A DNA stretch of 64,000 bases from Aquimarina spinulae (GTDB lineage Bacteria; Bacteroidota; Bacteroidia; Flavobacteriales; Flavobacteriaceae), in the NCBI RefSeq assembly GCF_943373825.1, contig NZ_CALSBP010000001.1:1054001-1118000 (forward strand). The letters run 5' to 3'. Both the position numbers and the translations under genes were made by a program. The notes below the pieces were generated by a model. The model ran no database searches. It was given only the letters and a program-made list of their open reading frames with translations, and was not told the DNA's origin. Shown here piece by piece: positions 53,429-62,760 of the stretch (position 1 is the first letter of the stretch; each line of letters begins with the position of its first letter).

Positions 53429-54292
53429 TTATCCTAAATAAGTCTTTAATATTTTACTTCTAGATGTATGTTTTAATCTTCGAATTGCTTTTTCTTTGAT
53501 TTGACGTACACGTTCACGTGTAAGATCAAAAGTTTCTCCAATTTCTTCAAGAGTCATTGGGTGTTGATCTCCAAGACCAAAATATAATCGTATTACGTCT
53601 GCTTCTCTAGGAGTAAGTGTTTCTAGAGCGCGCTCTATTTCTGTACGAAGAGACTCGTGTAATAGTGTTCTATCAGGGTTTGGTGACTCTCCAGAATTTA
53701 ATACATCATAGAGATTAGAATCTTCTCCTTCAACAAGGGGAGCATCCATACTTACATGGCGCCCAGAGTTTTTCATCGATTCTTTAACATCGTTGATGGT
53801 CATATCTAATTCTTTTGCAATTTCTTCGGCACTTGGTGGGCGCTCATGTGATTGCTCTAAGAAAGCATATGTTTTATTGATCTTATTGATCGAACCAATT
53901 TTGTTTAATGGTAAACGAACAATACGAGATTGTTCTGCTAATGCCTGTAGGATAGATTGACGAATCCACCATACAGCATAGGATATAAACTTAAATCCAC
54001 GAGTTTCATCAAAACGTTTTGCAGCTTTAATTAATCCAAGGTTACCTTCATTAATTAAATCGGGAAGAGTAAGTCCTTGATTTTGATATTGTTTTGCAAC
54101 CGAAACTACGAATCTAAGGTTAGCCTTTGTTAGTTTTTCAAGAGCTCTCTCATCACCAGCTTTTATACGCTGAGCTAATTCCACCTCTTCATCTGCAGTA
54201 ATAAGGTCTACTTTTCCTATCTCTTGCAAATACTTATCTAGCGATGCAGTCTCACGATTTGTTACCTGCTTCGTAATTTTAAGTTGTCTCAT
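53429..54292 (-). CDS. rpoD: Primary sigma factor RpoD/SigA (short Bacteroidota form)
   Basis: This 287-residue sigma-70 has regions 1.2-2 ([27 protein letters not shown] in outline; [32 protein letters not shown] in outline), region 3 ([14 protein letters not shown]) and region 4 ([45 protein letters not shown] in outline). Region 1.1 and the non-conserved insert of E. coli RpoD are absent, as usual for Bacteroidota, whose primary sigma uses the TTG/TAnnTTTG promoter type. Confidence 0.97.
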   Translation of the reverse strand: MRQLKITKQVTNRETASLDKYLQEIGKVDLITADEEVELAQRIKAGDERALEKLTKANLRFVVSVAKQYQNQGLTLPDLINEGNLGLIKAAKRFDETRGFKFISYAVWWIRQSILQALAEQSRIVRLPLNKIGSINKINKTYAFLEQSHERPPSAEEIAKELDMTINDVKESMKNSGRHVSMDAPLVEGEDSNLYDVLNSGESPNPDRTLLHESLRTEIERALETLTPREADVIRLYFGLGDQHPMTLEEIGETFDLTRERVRQIKEKAIRRLKHTSRSKILKTYLG

Positions 54293-54460
54293 CTATAGTT
54301 CTCCTTGAAATTTAATTTTGTGAATATTTAGGGCCTTTTATCTATTATACGTAATATGTTATAGAAATGTTACAAAAAGATTGTTTTTTTATGAGAGATA
54401 TTCTTTTGATTTGCTTGTTATCTATTGTTAATAAAGGCTGTAAGGCGATTTGGTTATTTT

Positions 54461-54514
54461 TTATGAAATTCGTTGTTTTTTTTAAAAAGACTCAAAAAAC
54501 AACGAATTTCATAA
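54461..54514. repeat. 21-bp perfect inverted repeat between the ECF operon and rpoD
   Basis: Two 21-base arms (54461-54481 and 54494-54514) are exact reverse complements, separated by 12 bases. The core is GAAATTCGTTG. The hairpin lies 36 bases after the stop of the dual-membrane protein gene and about 170 bases before the rpoD start. The T-run is inside the stem rather than after it, so it is not a classical terminator on either strand. It may protect the 3' end of the upstream mRNA or serve as an operator. Confidence 0.85.
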
Positions 54515-54549
54515 AGAATGTAGAAAACAATGTGGTGTATTAATATGGT

Positions 54550-56028
54550 TTAAAACTCATAAGAAACTCCTGTTTGGATTGTAAAGTATAAAGGTCGATA
54601 ACTTTCAGAATTTTGACTTGCATTTTTTAATTGATACTTCAGTAATGGCTCAACATTGAAAAATATTTTTTTCGATAGCTTATATCGAAGATTTGCTCCA
54701 ATATTTATACTGAAATTTCTTTTCAAAATATTAGTATTGCTTCCTAATTTAAAATTATTAGAAGTAGTATGTATTTTAATATTGTTTTCATGAAGAAATA
54801 GAAAACCTAATTCTCCTATTAGCGCAGTGCTAATTTGATTATCTAAGATTTGATAGTGTAACCCAAATAAAACCTCATTATAAATAGTCTTTTGTATTAG
54901 ATCTATCTTTTCAGGATTTTCTATAGTATTATTTGTTGGTAAGATTATTCCCAAATCATTAAGTATAATAGGTAATTGATCAGTTGGTACATTTTTTATT
55001 TTATTACTTAATTTTAATCGATTATATCCAACCCTTAGTGCTATTTTTTCTGTGTAGTATGTCTTAAAGAGAACACCATAACTTAAGCTTATTCTCCCAC
55101 GATTTGTGTTTTTCGCAAGGTGGTTGCTTACCAAAGAACCATTAGGGGCTATTGCATATGTTGGGGTAACATGTACTCCGATACTAAATTTCTGAAATGG
55201 TTTTTTCTCTATAGGGGTCATATATACCAATGTATCCTTTTTTTTACGATTATTGATAAACGTATTCTTTTTGGATGCTATTAGGGTTTTTAAGGAATCA
55301 CCTTTATTTTCTTTAAGATTTTCGTTTTTAGCTCTGTTACGACTATTGTTTAAAATCTTATCCGATTTATTTTTTGTTTGGTTTGTAATTGAAGTTGAGG
55401 ATATTGATGTTCTTTTATTTGTAAGATTAGTTTTTGCATTATAATTAGTAGAGTTTTGGGTACTTTTTATTTCTTCGACACCTTTATTGGCACTATTTTT
55501 TACCCGGGGCTCTTGTTTACTAGTTCTATGAGTAGAAAGAGGCATTTTTCTGGTTATTATAAAACTAGAATTCGAGACATTTTTATTTGATGACAAACCA
55601 ATACCATTATTAGTTTCACTATTTAATATAGACCAGTTATTTTCTATTGCACTGTTGTAGACGTCATTGATATCAGGTTTTGATTTGGGTGATGCCGATA
55701 CCGTTGTAATAATTTCATTACCGGGTAATTGCAGTTTGCTATTTTTTGGATCTACTTCGTTGCAGTCTTCTAGAGTTACTGGGATTTTTATATTGGTATT
55801 AGTTGGGTTTTTTGTGATGATATTACCATTATACGTATCGGCTGCAAAAAGTATTAATAATAAGAGAAATATAAGTACACCTACTACTTTTGTCCAATAA
55901 GAAAGCGTATCATTTTCTTTTTTGGGTAACTTAGGCTCAATATCTTCCCAGGATAAATTACTAGGTGATTGATCAAAACCTTTAAGTTTTTCTTTAAAAG
56001 CTTTTCCTATGTCTTTTGGGTCAGCCAT
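54550..56028 (-). CDS. Dual-membrane-spanning anti-sigma-like protein (cytoplasmic segment, one helix, C-terminal beta-barrel)
   Basis: This 492-residue protein has a short cytoplasmic N-terminus (residues 1-44; KAFKEKLKGFDQSPSNLSWEDIEPKL, in outline), one membrane helix at about 46-63 (VVGVLIFLLLLILFAA), a long Ser/Thr/Asn/Lys-rich periplasmic linker (about 70-270) and a C-terminal region with amphipathic strands ending in an aromatic residue (FTIQTGVSYEF), like an outer-membrane beta-barrel. It overlaps the ECF sigma gene by eight bases. The layout matches the dual-membrane-spanning anti-sigma factors (Dma) described in Bacteroides, which link the outer membrane to a cytoplasmic sigma factor. 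No signal peptide is seen, consistent with an uncleaved inner-membrane anchor. Confidence 0.82.
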   Translation of the reverse strand: MADPKDIGKAFKEKLKGFDQSPSNLSWEDIEPKLPKKENDTLSYWTKVVGVLIFLLLLILFAADTYNGNIITKNPTNTNIKIPVTLEDCNEVDPKNSKLQLPGNEIITTVSASPKSKPDINDVYNSAIENNWSILNSETNNGIGLSSNKNVSNSSFIITRKMPLSTHRTSKQEPRVKNSANKGVEEIKSTQNSTNYNAKTNLTNKRTSISSTSITNQTKNKSDKILNNSRNRAKNENLKENKGDSLKTLIASKKNTFINNRKKKDTLVYMTPIEKKPFQKFSIGVHVTPTYAIAPNGSLVSNHLAKNTNRGRISLSYGVLFKTYYTEKIALRVGYNRLKLSNKIKNVPTDQLPIILNDLGIILPTNNTIENPEKIDLIQKTIYNEVLFGLHYQILDNQISTALIGELGFLFLHENNIKIHTTSNNFKLGSNTNILKRNFSINIGANLRYKLSKKIFFNVEPLLKYQLKNASQNSESYRPLYFTIQTGVSYEF

Positions 56029-56575
56029 TACTTATTGCAATTTTTTTTAAACAATTATTATTAGATGTTATTTTGGTTTTCAATATAACTTTTGCTCTAT
56101 GTAGATTCGATTTTGAGGTTCCTTCAGAAATATGTAGCATTTTGGCTATTTCCTTATGAGAATACTCATCGAGTTCATATAAGTTAAAGACTAATCTATA
56201 TCTATCCGGTAATTCTTGTATGTATTTTAGTAATTCATCTAATGAAAGGTTTAGTGTTTCAGAATCAATTTTAGTATCTGCGATGTTCTCTTTGTTTATA
56301 TTTATATCAGTAAAAGGCGCTTTTTTATACTTGTCGATAGCTTTATTAATCGTTATTCTTTTCATCCACCCTTCAAAAGAACCCTTAAAATTATATTGAT
56401 TTATCTTTTTAAAAATTGTAATAAAAGAGTCTTGTAAATTATCTTCTGCTTCATTGTAATTTTTGCAATACTTAAGACTCAAAGCAAAAAGTGTGTCCTT
56501 ATAAAGGTGAAATAATTCACTTTGTGCTTTCCGGTTATTTTTTTGGCACTTTTTGATTAGTTTTCTTGTGTCCAA
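56021..56575 (-). CDS. ECF-type RNA polymerase sigma factor
   Basis: This 184-residue sigma factor has region 2 (KNYNEAEDNLQDSFITIFKKI, FKGSFEGWMKRITINKAID) and region 4 (LPDRYRLVFNLYELDEYSHKEIAKML, ISEGTSKSNLHRAKVIL, in outline). The gene overlaps the anti-sigma-like gene by eight bases, a normal sigma/anti-sigma arrangement. Upstream, at 56702-56731, a promoter-like sequence is shared with the 57889 lipoprotein gene, so this factor probably activates its own operon and that gene. Confidence 0.94.
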   Translation of the reverse strand: MDTRKLIKKCQKNNRKAQSELFHLYKDTLFALSLKYCKNYNEAEDNLQDSFITIFKKINQYNFKGSFEGWMKRITINKAIDKYKKAPFTDININKENIADTKIDSETLNLSLDELLKYIQELPDRYRLVFNLYELDEYSHKEIAKMLHISEGTSKSNLHRAKVILKTKITSNNNCLKKIAISNG

Positions 56576-56701
56576 TTGGTTTTAAGCTTAATAAAGATTA
56601 TGGTTCGAAATCTGAAATGTTTTTTTTGTAAATAAGAAAGAATTCGATTTTCATTATGTGATACTTGAAATAACACATAAATTATCACTAGTTTACTCTT
56701 T

Positions 56702-56731
56702 TAGACTGAATTGTTTTAAATGGTTGCGTAA
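56702..56731 (-). promoter_or_regulatory. Predicted ECF promoter of the sigma/anti-sigma operon
   Basis: On the minus strand a 17-base block containing GCAACC (56722-56727) is followed after 14 bases by AGTCTA (56702-56707). The same 17 bases, the same spacing and the same hexamer occur before the 57889 lipoprotein gene. AAC in the -35 and GTC in the -10 are typical of ECF promoters. The leader would be about 120 bases. Confidence 0.75.
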
Positions 56732-56782
56732 ATGGGACGAAAAGATGTAATTAATAACAGGAACGTGCTTTTTATGGTATAA

Positions 56783-56819
56783 ATAAAGCAATCTTTCCTT
56801 TTTTTAAGGAAAGATTGCT
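56783..56819 (-). terminator. Terminator after the ECF-target lipoprotein gene
   Basis: A 14-bp perfect stem (56806-56819 with 56787-56800) and 5-base loop, followed by TTATTT on the minus strand, lies 11 bases after the stop of the 57889 gene. Confidence 0.9.
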
Positions 56820-56830
56820 AAAAATAATAA

Positions 56831-57889
56831 TTAACTCTCATCATTATTATCGCAGGCTTCAGCAAATAAAACTATTCTAATTATTTTAGATTCGTTGGTG
56901 TCTGTGTTTTTGATTGTAACAAAAACTAATTGGGGATTAGTTGTGTTTAGATAAGCAGATGAATCTAATATATTTATTTCTTGTTCTGCATGTTCATAGG
57001 TTTGATAAAATGATAATGTTAATAAAGAAGGATCTACATTTTCCTGAAAAGAAAGAATACAGTCTTTGTAATCATTAAAAACAAAATTGGCGGTATCTTC
57101 AAAATTTTTCAATTCACATTCTTTAAATTCTACATAATCACATAAGTTTTCGACATTACATTGTCTTTTGATGATGTATGTATCGGTTTCACTAGATATT
57201 TCTACAGTTTCATCATCTAGTATCAAGGCTTTCCAATCAAAATTCCAATCTTTGGCTGTTTTAGAATCTCCTTCAAGATGGATATTAATATGTAGTTTAC
57301 CTTCAAGGAAAAAAGATACCCACGAGGTTCTATACGCATTACCTTTATCGTAAAAAATACCGGTTCCGTCATCATAAAAATCTAATAATGCCTCATTATA
57401 ATTTTGGTTATTGGTTAATGAGGTGATTTCCCAAACGCAATTTTTCTCTAATATTCTATTACAATAGATAATAATCTCTGATTCGATACAAGCTTCGATT
57501 GTTTTTTTTAATTCGGTATTGTCCTGTATGCTAAAGGAACTGCCATCTTCTAGAATGGTAGTTATAGGATAACTTAGTCCTATTGCGTCATTACTTCCTT
57601 CTGACTCTTCTAGAAGTCCTACAAAATCAATATTATCATAAACTATTCTACTATCTACAATTTCAGAATCTTCATTAAAAAGATATACATTAAAAGGGTA
57701 AACAAAAGTGATACAGATCGTTTGATCATCTTCATTCTTATTTTTAGAAATATTTTTTAACGAGTTAAATAGCTCTGAATCTGTTTCTATTTTTTGAACA
57801 TTATCCGGAAATAAATCAAAGGATTCATTATGGCAGGAAACCATAGAAATTAGCAGGGCACTAAGCAGTAGGGTTTTAAATGTTGTCAT
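56831..57889 (-). CDS. Lipoprotein of unknown function, probable target of the ECF sigma factor
   Basis: This 352-residue product has a lipoprotein signal (ISMVSC, Cys19). I do not recognise the mature domain. It is acidic, with many Asp/Glu, and contains several cysteines (ICIT, EACIES, IIIYCNR, NCVWEI). A beta-sandwich-like C-terminal stretch follows (FVTIKNTDTNESKIIRIVLFAEA, in outline). It has its own terminator and a promoter sharing 17 bases plus a -10 hexamer with the ECF operon. It is therefore probably made when the ECF sigma is released, and may act in the envelope response. Confidence 0.85.
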   Translation of the reverse strand: MTTFKTLLLSALLISMVSCHNESFDLFPDNVQKIETDSELFNSLKNISKNKNEDDQTICITFVYPFNVYLFNEDSEIVDSRIVYDNIDFVGLLEESEGSNDAIGLSYPITTILEDGSSFSIQDNTELKKTIEACIESEIIIYCNRILEKNCVWEITSLTNNQNYNEALLDFYDDGTGIFYDKGNAYRTSWVSFFLEGKLHINIHLEGDSKTAKDWNFDWKALILDDETVEISSETDTYIIKRQCNVENLCDYVEFKECELKNFEDTANFVFNDYKDCILSFQENVDPSLLTLSFYQTYEHAEQEINILDSSAYLNTTNPQLVFVTIKNTDTNESKIIRIVLFAEACDNNDES

Positions 57890-57917
57890 GATTACATTAT
57901 TTAAAGTCTTTGTCTAA

Positions 57918-57947
57918 TAGACTAGTAGACTTTAAATGGTTGCGTAA
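57918..57947 (-). promoter_or_regulatory. Predicted ECF promoter of the 57889 lipoprotein gene
   Basis: On the minus strand GCAACC (57938-57943) lies within a 17-base block identical to that at 56715-56731. AGTCTA (57918-57923) follows after 14 bases. The -10 hexamer lies 28 bases before the start codon. See the matching site upstream of the ECF operon. Confidence 0.78.
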
Positions 57948-58034
57948 CATTAACTAATTTATCCCAATGTCAATAATAAAGGAACATGTAGGAGAGAAGT
58001 GTATTAAGAGTTTAGGTAGGCATCTGAATGAAAC

Positions 58035-58070
58035 AAAAAACGCCTTCAAGAATTTTGAAGGCGTTTTTTT
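58035..58070 (-). terminator. Terminator after pnp, usable on both strands
   Basis: A 9-bp stem (58055-58063 with 58041-58049) flanked by A- and T-runs sits 16 bases after the pnp stop. The minus-strand side ends TTTTTTG. Confidence 0.9.
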
Positions 58071-58085
58071 AATAGTATAGAAAAA

Positions 58086-60272
58086 TTAATTTTCTTTTTT
58101 ATCTCTGTGAGGTTTTCTATCACCTCTTGGTTTATCACCTTCAGGTCTTGGAGGTCTTGGTAATAATGCTTTTCTAGATACTTTTTCTTTACGAGTTCTA
58201 GAATCAATTCCGAAATATTTTACATCAAAGACGTCACCCATATTTACAACATCGCTAACATTCTCTGTGCGTTCCCATGCTAATTCAGAAACGTGAAGTA
58301 AAACTTCATTACCAGGAGCTTCCATATATTCTACTACAGCACCAAAATCTAACATTTTGATTACTTTCACTTCATATACACTACCAACCACAGGCTTAAA
58401 AGTAATAGAATCGATTTTTGCTAATACAGCATCAATTCCTTCCTGGCTTGTACCAAGAATCTCTACATTTCCTTCTTCGGTAACAGGATCTTCGTTGATT
58501 ACTATAGTTGTACCGGTAGTTTTTTGTAATTCTTGAATTACCTTACCTCCAGGGCCAATTAAAGCACCAATAAAATCCCCAGGAATTGTTCTGGTTACCA
58601 TTTTTGGAGCATGAGCTTTTACATCTGCGTTTGGTGTTGCAATAGTATCTGTTAATTTTCCTAGAATATGTATACGACCATCAGCAGCTTGCTTTAATGC
58701 GTTTACCAAAATTTCATAAGAAAGACCTTTTACTTTAATATCCATTTGGCAAGCAGTAATACCATCGGCAGTACCGGTTACTTTAAAGTCCATATCTCCC
58801 AAGTGATCTTCATCACCTAAGATATCAGATAAAACTGCATATTTTCCTGTTTCACCATCAGAAATTAATCCCATTGCAATACCAGAAACTGGTTTCACCA
58901 TTTGTACTCCGGCATCCATCAATGCCATAGTTCCAGAACATACAGTTGCCATAGAAGACGAACCATTAGATTCTAGTACTTCTGATACTACACGCACAGT
59001 ATATGGGCAATCGGCAGGAATCATTCCTTTTAGGGCACGTTGTGCCAGGTTTCCGTGACCAACTTCTCTACGAGAAGTTCCTCGTATAGGTCTTGCTTCA
59101 CCAGTACAGAAAGGAGGGAAGTTATAGTGAAGGTAAAATGTTTCTTCTCCTTCATAAGATGGCATATCAATTTGATTTGCCTCTCTAGAAGTTCCCAAAG
59201 TTACTGTTGCTAGTGCTTGAGTTTCTCCTCGTGTAAATATAGAAGATCCGTGAGTTGATGGTAAATAATCAACTTCACACCAGATTGGTCTAATCTCATC
59301 GGTTTTACGACCATCCAGACGTAACCCTTCGTTTAAAGTAAGATCACGAATAGCGGATTTTTCTGCTTTAGAATAATATTTAGATACTAGATCTCCAAAA
59401 TCTTCAAGCTCTTCTTCAGAATACGTAGCTTTTATTTCTTCTTTTATTTCAGAAAAAGCTAAACCACGTTCTTTTTTAGAAGATCCTGCTTTTGCTACAG
59501 CATATACTTTGTCATATGCCATTTCATGAATTTTCTTTGCTAAGTCTTCATCTTCTCTTTCTGGGTCGTATTCTCTAACTTCTTTTTTTCCAAAGGCTTC
59601 TGCTAATTTAAGCTGAGCAGCACATTGTATTTTTATATGATCGTGAGCGAATTTGATAGCTTCTACCATTTCTTCTTCGCTAATTTCTTTCATCTCTCCT
59701 TCAACCATCATTACAGAATCTGCAGAAGCACCAATCATCATATCGATATCTGATTCTTCTAACTGCGCTCTTGTAGGGTTGATGATAAATTCACCATTTA
59801 CACGTCCTACACGTGCTTCTGAAATAGCACATTCAAAAGGGAAATCAGATAATTGTATCGCGGCAGATGCTGCTAATCCTGCCATTGCATCTGGCATTAC
59901 ATTTTCATCATGCGACATTAACTGAATCATCACCTGAGTTTCTGCGTGATAATCTTTTGGAAATAGTGGTCGTAATACACGATCTACTAATCTCATGGTT
60001 AGTACTTCGCCATCACTTGGTCTTGCTTCTCTTTTGAAGAAACCACCAGGATAACGACCAGATGCTGCGAATTTCTCTCTATAATCTACTGTTAATGGTA
60101 GAAAATCGACATCACTTTGTTTGTAATTTGAAACAACTGTACATAATAACATACACTTGCCAGATTGTACAACAACAGAACCATGAGCCTGTTTTGCTAA
60201 TTTTCCGGTTTCGATAGAAATTTCTCTACCGTCACCAAGGTCAATGACCTCTTTATAAACTTTTGGAATCAT
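58086..60272 (-). CDS. pnp: Polyribonucleotide nucleotidyltransferase (PNPase)
   Basis: This 728-residue phosphorolytic exoribonuclease degrades mRNA 3' to 5'. It has two RNase PH domains (about 1-220 and 310-540; the first contains [24 protein letters not shown], in outline, the second [23 protein letters not shown], in outline), a KH domain with [14 protein letters not shown] (about 570-583) and an S1 domain ([18 protein letters not shown], about 630-700). The tail is Arg/Lys/Pro-rich. It follows rpsO on the same strand with a 219-base leader that has two inverted repeats. Confidence 0.98.
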   Translation of the reverse strand: MIPKVYKEVIDLGDGREISIETGKLAKQAHGSVVVQSGKCMLLCTVVSNYKQSDVDFLPLTVDYREKFAASGRYPGGFFKREARPSDGEVLTMRLVDRVLRPLFPKDYHAETQVMIQLMSHDENVMPDAMAGLAASAAIQLSDFPFECAISEARVGRVNGEFIINPTRAQLEESDIDMMIGASADSVMMVEGEMKEISEEEMVEAIKFAHDHIKIQCAAQLKLAEAFGKKEVREYDPEREDEDLAKKIHEMAYDKVYAVAKAGSSKKERGLAFSEIKEEIKATYSEEELEDFGDLVSKYYSKAEKSAIRDLTLNEGLRLDGRKTDEIRPIWCEVDYLPSTHGSSIFTRGETQALATVTLGTSREANQIDMPSYEGEETFYLHYNFPPFCTGEARPIRGTSRREVGHGNLAQRALKGMIPADCPYTVRVVSEVLESNGSSSMATVCSGTMALMDAGVQMVKPVSGIAMGLISDGETGKYAVLSDILGDEDHLGDMDFKVTGTADGITACQMDIKVKGLSYEILVNALKQAADGRIHILGKLTDTIATPNADVKAHAPKMVTRTIPGDFIGALIGPGGKVIQELQKTTGTTIVINEDPVTEEGNVEILGTSQEGIDAVLAKIDSITFKPVVGSVYEVKVIKMLDFGAVVEYMEAPGNEVLLHVSELAWERTENVSDVVNMGDVFDVKYFGIDSRTRKEKVSRKALLPRPPRPEGDKPRGDRKPHRDKKEN

Positions 60273-60343
60273 AATTTTTTTGATTCTAACGTATCAGCGT
60301 TATCGTATAGATAATCCTGATATGTTTAATTAAACATTGGTTT

Positions 60344-60360
60344 CCGTCTTACTCGGACGG
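60344..60360 (-). ncRNA. Hairpin in the pnp leader
   Basis: CCGTC (60344-60348) pairs with GACGG (60356-60360) around a 7-base loop in the rpsO-pnp gap. In E. coli a pnp leader hairpin cut by RNase III allows PNPase to control its own mRNA; a similar role here is inference. Confidence 0.4.
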
Positions 60361-60415
60361 ACAAGGTTGTGTTGTTGTTGTAGTAATTGCGCGACCAATG
60401 AAAAACTAAGGCATG

Positions 60416-60442
60416 CATTTGTACTCTAGTGAAGTACAAATG
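60416..60442 (-). repeat. Inverted repeat in the rpsO-pnp gap
   Basis: A 10-bp perfect stem (60416-60425 with 60433-60442, loop of 7) lies between the rpsO terminator and the pnp leader hairpin. It could be part of the pnp leader RNA or an operator. Confidence 0.6.
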
Positions 60443-60466
60443 TTTTTTAATATATTTAATATAAAA

Positions 60467-60489
60467 AAAAGAGGCACGCAGCCTCTTTT
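60467..60489 (-). terminator. Terminator after rpsO
   Basis: On the minus strand a 9-bp stem (60481-60489 with 60467-60475, loop of 5) with a U-rich end starts right after the rpsO stop. Some read-through would be needed if pnp has no promoter of its own. Confidence 0.85.
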
Positions 60490-60491
60490 TA

Positions 60492-60761
60492 TTACTTTCT
60501 TAATCCTAATTCTTTTACAATTGCACGGTATCTCATGATATCCTTTTTAATAAGATAGTCTAACAGATCTCTACGTTTTCCTACCAACTTTACCAAAGAA
60601 CGCTCTGTGTTATAATCTTTACGATTCTTTTTTAAGTGCTCAGTAAGATGAGTAATTCTGTGTGTAAACAATGCAATTTGACCTTCTGCAGAACCACTGT
60701 CGTTCTTTCCTTTACCGTGCTTTGCGAAGATTTCTTCTTTAACTTCTTTTGTTAAATACAT
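60492..60761 (-). CDS. rpsO: 30S ribosomal protein S15
   Basis: This 89-residue protein binds 16S rRNA in the platform of the small subunit. Family features are MYLTKEVKEEIFAKHG, then GSAEGQIALFTHRITHLTEHLKKNRKD (in outline) and LVGKRRDLLDYL. I chose the ATG at 60761 over one at 60818 because it gives the standard length. The rpsO-pnp order is widely conserved. Confidence 0.98.
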   Translation of the reverse strand: MYLTKEVKEEIFAKHGKGKNDSGSAEGQIALFTHRITHLTEHLKKNRKDYNTERSLVKLVGKRRDLLDYLIKKDIMRYRAIVKELGLRK

Positions 60762-60926
60762 TCCAATATTATTTAAATGATTTTTATGTATCAATAGCTC
60801 TTTGCTATTAGCGTGCAAATATAATATTTTTTGGGTTAGAAATGCATTTTATATAAAAAAACATAATGCAATTAAACGTTTTGCATAATATATAGTCTTA
60901 GTAGGGTAACGTTAAAATTAAATATT

Positions 60927-61754
60927 ATGAAAAGTAACTTATCTAAATTTAGTTTAATCACATTATTTTTTTTGATTTTAGTTGGATGTAATAAAGATGA
61001 TGCTGAAGATCAGTTAGTAACATCTTTTACTGCCGAAGAAACCGAACTTAATGCCAAAGTAGACAATACAACCGAGGTAATAAGCGATACATTTTTACAA
61101 GTGTATGAATATGAGGAAAGTGCTGTAAAAAGCCCAATACATCCTTTTATACCGGACTGTGCAACTATAACCATTAAAGTTACAGATACTTCTAAAGAGG
61201 TAACTGTAGATTTTGGTTCTGAAGGGTGCGAAGTTAGAGGAGGTCGTATCGTAAAGGGAAAGGTTAATATGTCATATGTGGTAGATACAGAAGCAATGAC
61301 AAAAATTATTAACTATACGCTCGAGGACTTTTTTATTGATGATATGCAATTTGTTGGATCTAAAACAGTAACCAGGCAAAAAACTAACGATAACGGTAAT
61401 CCTCAATATACAATGAATCTTGATTTGGCGATTACTTTTGCTGATGGAACGCAGGCAACTAGGACAGGATCAAAGGTTCGCGAATGGATTGAAGGTTCTT
61501 TTAATGGTAATTGGGGAGATAATGTATTCTTAATTACAGGTGCCTGGGAAACTAATTTCAAGAACGGAAGCACACATAGTACTACAATTACAACACCATT
61601 ACGACGAGAGGCTAGCTGCAGGTTCTTGGTGAGTGGTGTTGTTGAGTTAGTACGAACAAATTATAGTGGTTCATTAGATTATGGTAAAGGAGTATGCGAT
61701 AATTTGGCTGTATTTACTAATGATAATGGAGAAGAACGTGAGATTCGACTATGA
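60927..61754 (+). CDS. Lipoprotein of unknown function
   Basis: This 275-residue product has a lipoprotein signal (LILVGC, Cys21) followed by the acidic tether NKDDAEDQ, typical of surface lipoproteins in Bacteroidota. The mature part is beta-rich (ITIKVTDTSKEVTVDFGSEGC, in outline; TMNLDLAITFADGTQATRTGS, in outline) with conserved-looking Cys residues. Such proteins are common in Flavobacteriaceae but have no assigned function. It diverges from rpsO and ends at a strong terminator. Confidence 0.85.
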   Translation: MKSNLSKFSLITLFFLILVGCNKDDAEDQLVTSFTAEETELNAKVDNTTEVISDTFLQVYEYEESAVKSPIHPFIPDCATITIKVTDTSKEVTVDFGSEGCEVRGGRIVKGKVNMSYVVDTEAMTKIINYTLEDFFIDDMQFVGSKTVTRQKTNDNGNPQYTMNLDLAITFADGTQATRTGSKVREWIEGSFNGNWGDNVFLITGAWETNFKNGSTHSTTITTPLRREASCRFLVSGVVELVRTNYSGSLDYGKGVCDNLAVFTNDNGEEREIRL

Positions 61755-61780
61755 TCTGTAAGTTTTTGATGTGATTATAT

Positions 61781-61811
61781 AAAAGGGCTCGACTTAAAGT
61801 CGAGCCCTTTT
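61781..61811. terminator. Bidirectional terminator between the lipoprotein and accD
   Basis: A 15-bp perfect stem (61781-61795 with 61797-61811) with A- and T-ended arms lies between convergent genes, 27 bases after the lipoprotein stop and 24 after the accD stop. It should end transcription from both sides. Confidence 0.95.
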
Positions 61812-61835
61812 ATATATAACTAGATATATTATATC

Positions 61836-62693
61836 TTAATTTGCCAAAGGACGATTTAAAATTAAACTTAGATATAAGTTTATCTTTTGTTTTAGCTCAT
61901 GTCTTGGAGTTATAAAATCCAAAAACCCATGTTCTTTTAAGAATTCGGCGGTTTGAAAACCTTCGGGTAATTCTTTTCCTGTGGTGTCTCTTACAATACG
62001 TGGTCCGGCAAATCCAATTAATGCTCCTGGTTCTGCAATATTAATATCACCTAACATAGCAAAAGAAGCTGTTGTACCCCCAGTTGTGGGATCTGTACAT
62101 AATGATATATAGGGTATTCCTGCATCTGCTAATTGGGCTAACTTGGCAGATGTTTTTGCCAATTGCATTAGTGATAATGCAGCTTCCATCATACGAGCAC
62201 CACCTGATTTGGAAATAATCATAAATGGAATTTTGTGTTTTAGGGAATAATCGGCAGCTCTTGCAATTTTTTCACCTACTACACTACCCATAGAACCTCC
62301 AATAAATGCAAAATCCATACATGCAATAACTAAATCATTACCATAGGATTTTCCTACTGCTGTTCTTACCGCATCTTTTAAATTTGTTTTTTCTTGTGCG
62401 TCTTTAAGACGGTCAACATATTTCTTTTTGTCTTCGAATTTAAGAGGGTCTTTTGAGGTAACACCTTTATCAAGCTCTTTAAATTTATTATCATCAAATA
62501 GGATTTCAAAATATTCTTTACTACCTATTCTTACATGGTATCCATCTTCTGGACTTACATAGAAGTTTTTTTCGAGTTGCTCTGCATCTACAATTTTTCC
62601 CGTTGGAGATTTGTACCAAAGTCCTTTAGGGACATCCTTTTTGTCTTCGGTAGCAGTTTGTATACCTTTTTGTGTTCTCTTAAACCAAGCCAT
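61836..62693 (-). CDS. accD: Acetyl-CoA carboxylase carboxyltransferase subunit beta
   Basis: This 285-residue subunit pairs with AccA to transfer CO2 from biotin to acetyl-CoA, giving malonyl-CoA for fatty acid synthesis. Crotonase-fold phrases are [29 protein letters not shown] (in outline), then [18 protein letters not shown] and [14 protein letters not shown]. The E. coli enzyme has four N-terminal zinc-binding cysteines; here the matching part ([25 protein letters not shown]) has none, so the zinc ribbon is lost. This variant seems common in Flavobacteriia. It is downstream of fba. Confidence 0.96.
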   Translation of the reverse strand: MAWFKRTQKGIQTATEDKKDVPKGLWYKSPTGKIVDAEQLEKNFYVSPEDGYHVRIGSKEYFEILFDDNKFKELDKGVTSKDPLKFEDKKKYVDRLKDAQEKTNLKDAVRTAVGKSYGNDLVIACMDFAFIGGSMGSVVGEKIARAADYSLKHKIPFMIISKSGGARMMEAALSLMQLAKTSAKLAQLADAGIPYISLCTDPTTGGTTASFAMLGDINIAEPGALIGFAGPRIVRDTTGKELPEGFQTAEFLKEHGFLDFITPRHELKQKINLYLSLILNRPLAN

Positions 62694-62710
62694 ATAGTTT
62701 TGTTATAATT

Positions 62711-62746
62711 AAAAAAAGCTGAAACTCATTTAAGGAGTTTCAGCTT
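62711..62746 (-). terminator. Terminator between fba and accD
   Basis: On the minus strand a 12-bp perfect stem (62735-62746 with 62716-62727, loop of 7) runs into a T-tract. It lies 14 bases after the fba stop and 18 bases before the accD start. Confidence 0.93.
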
Positions 62747-62760
62747 AAGTTTTCAGTCTT

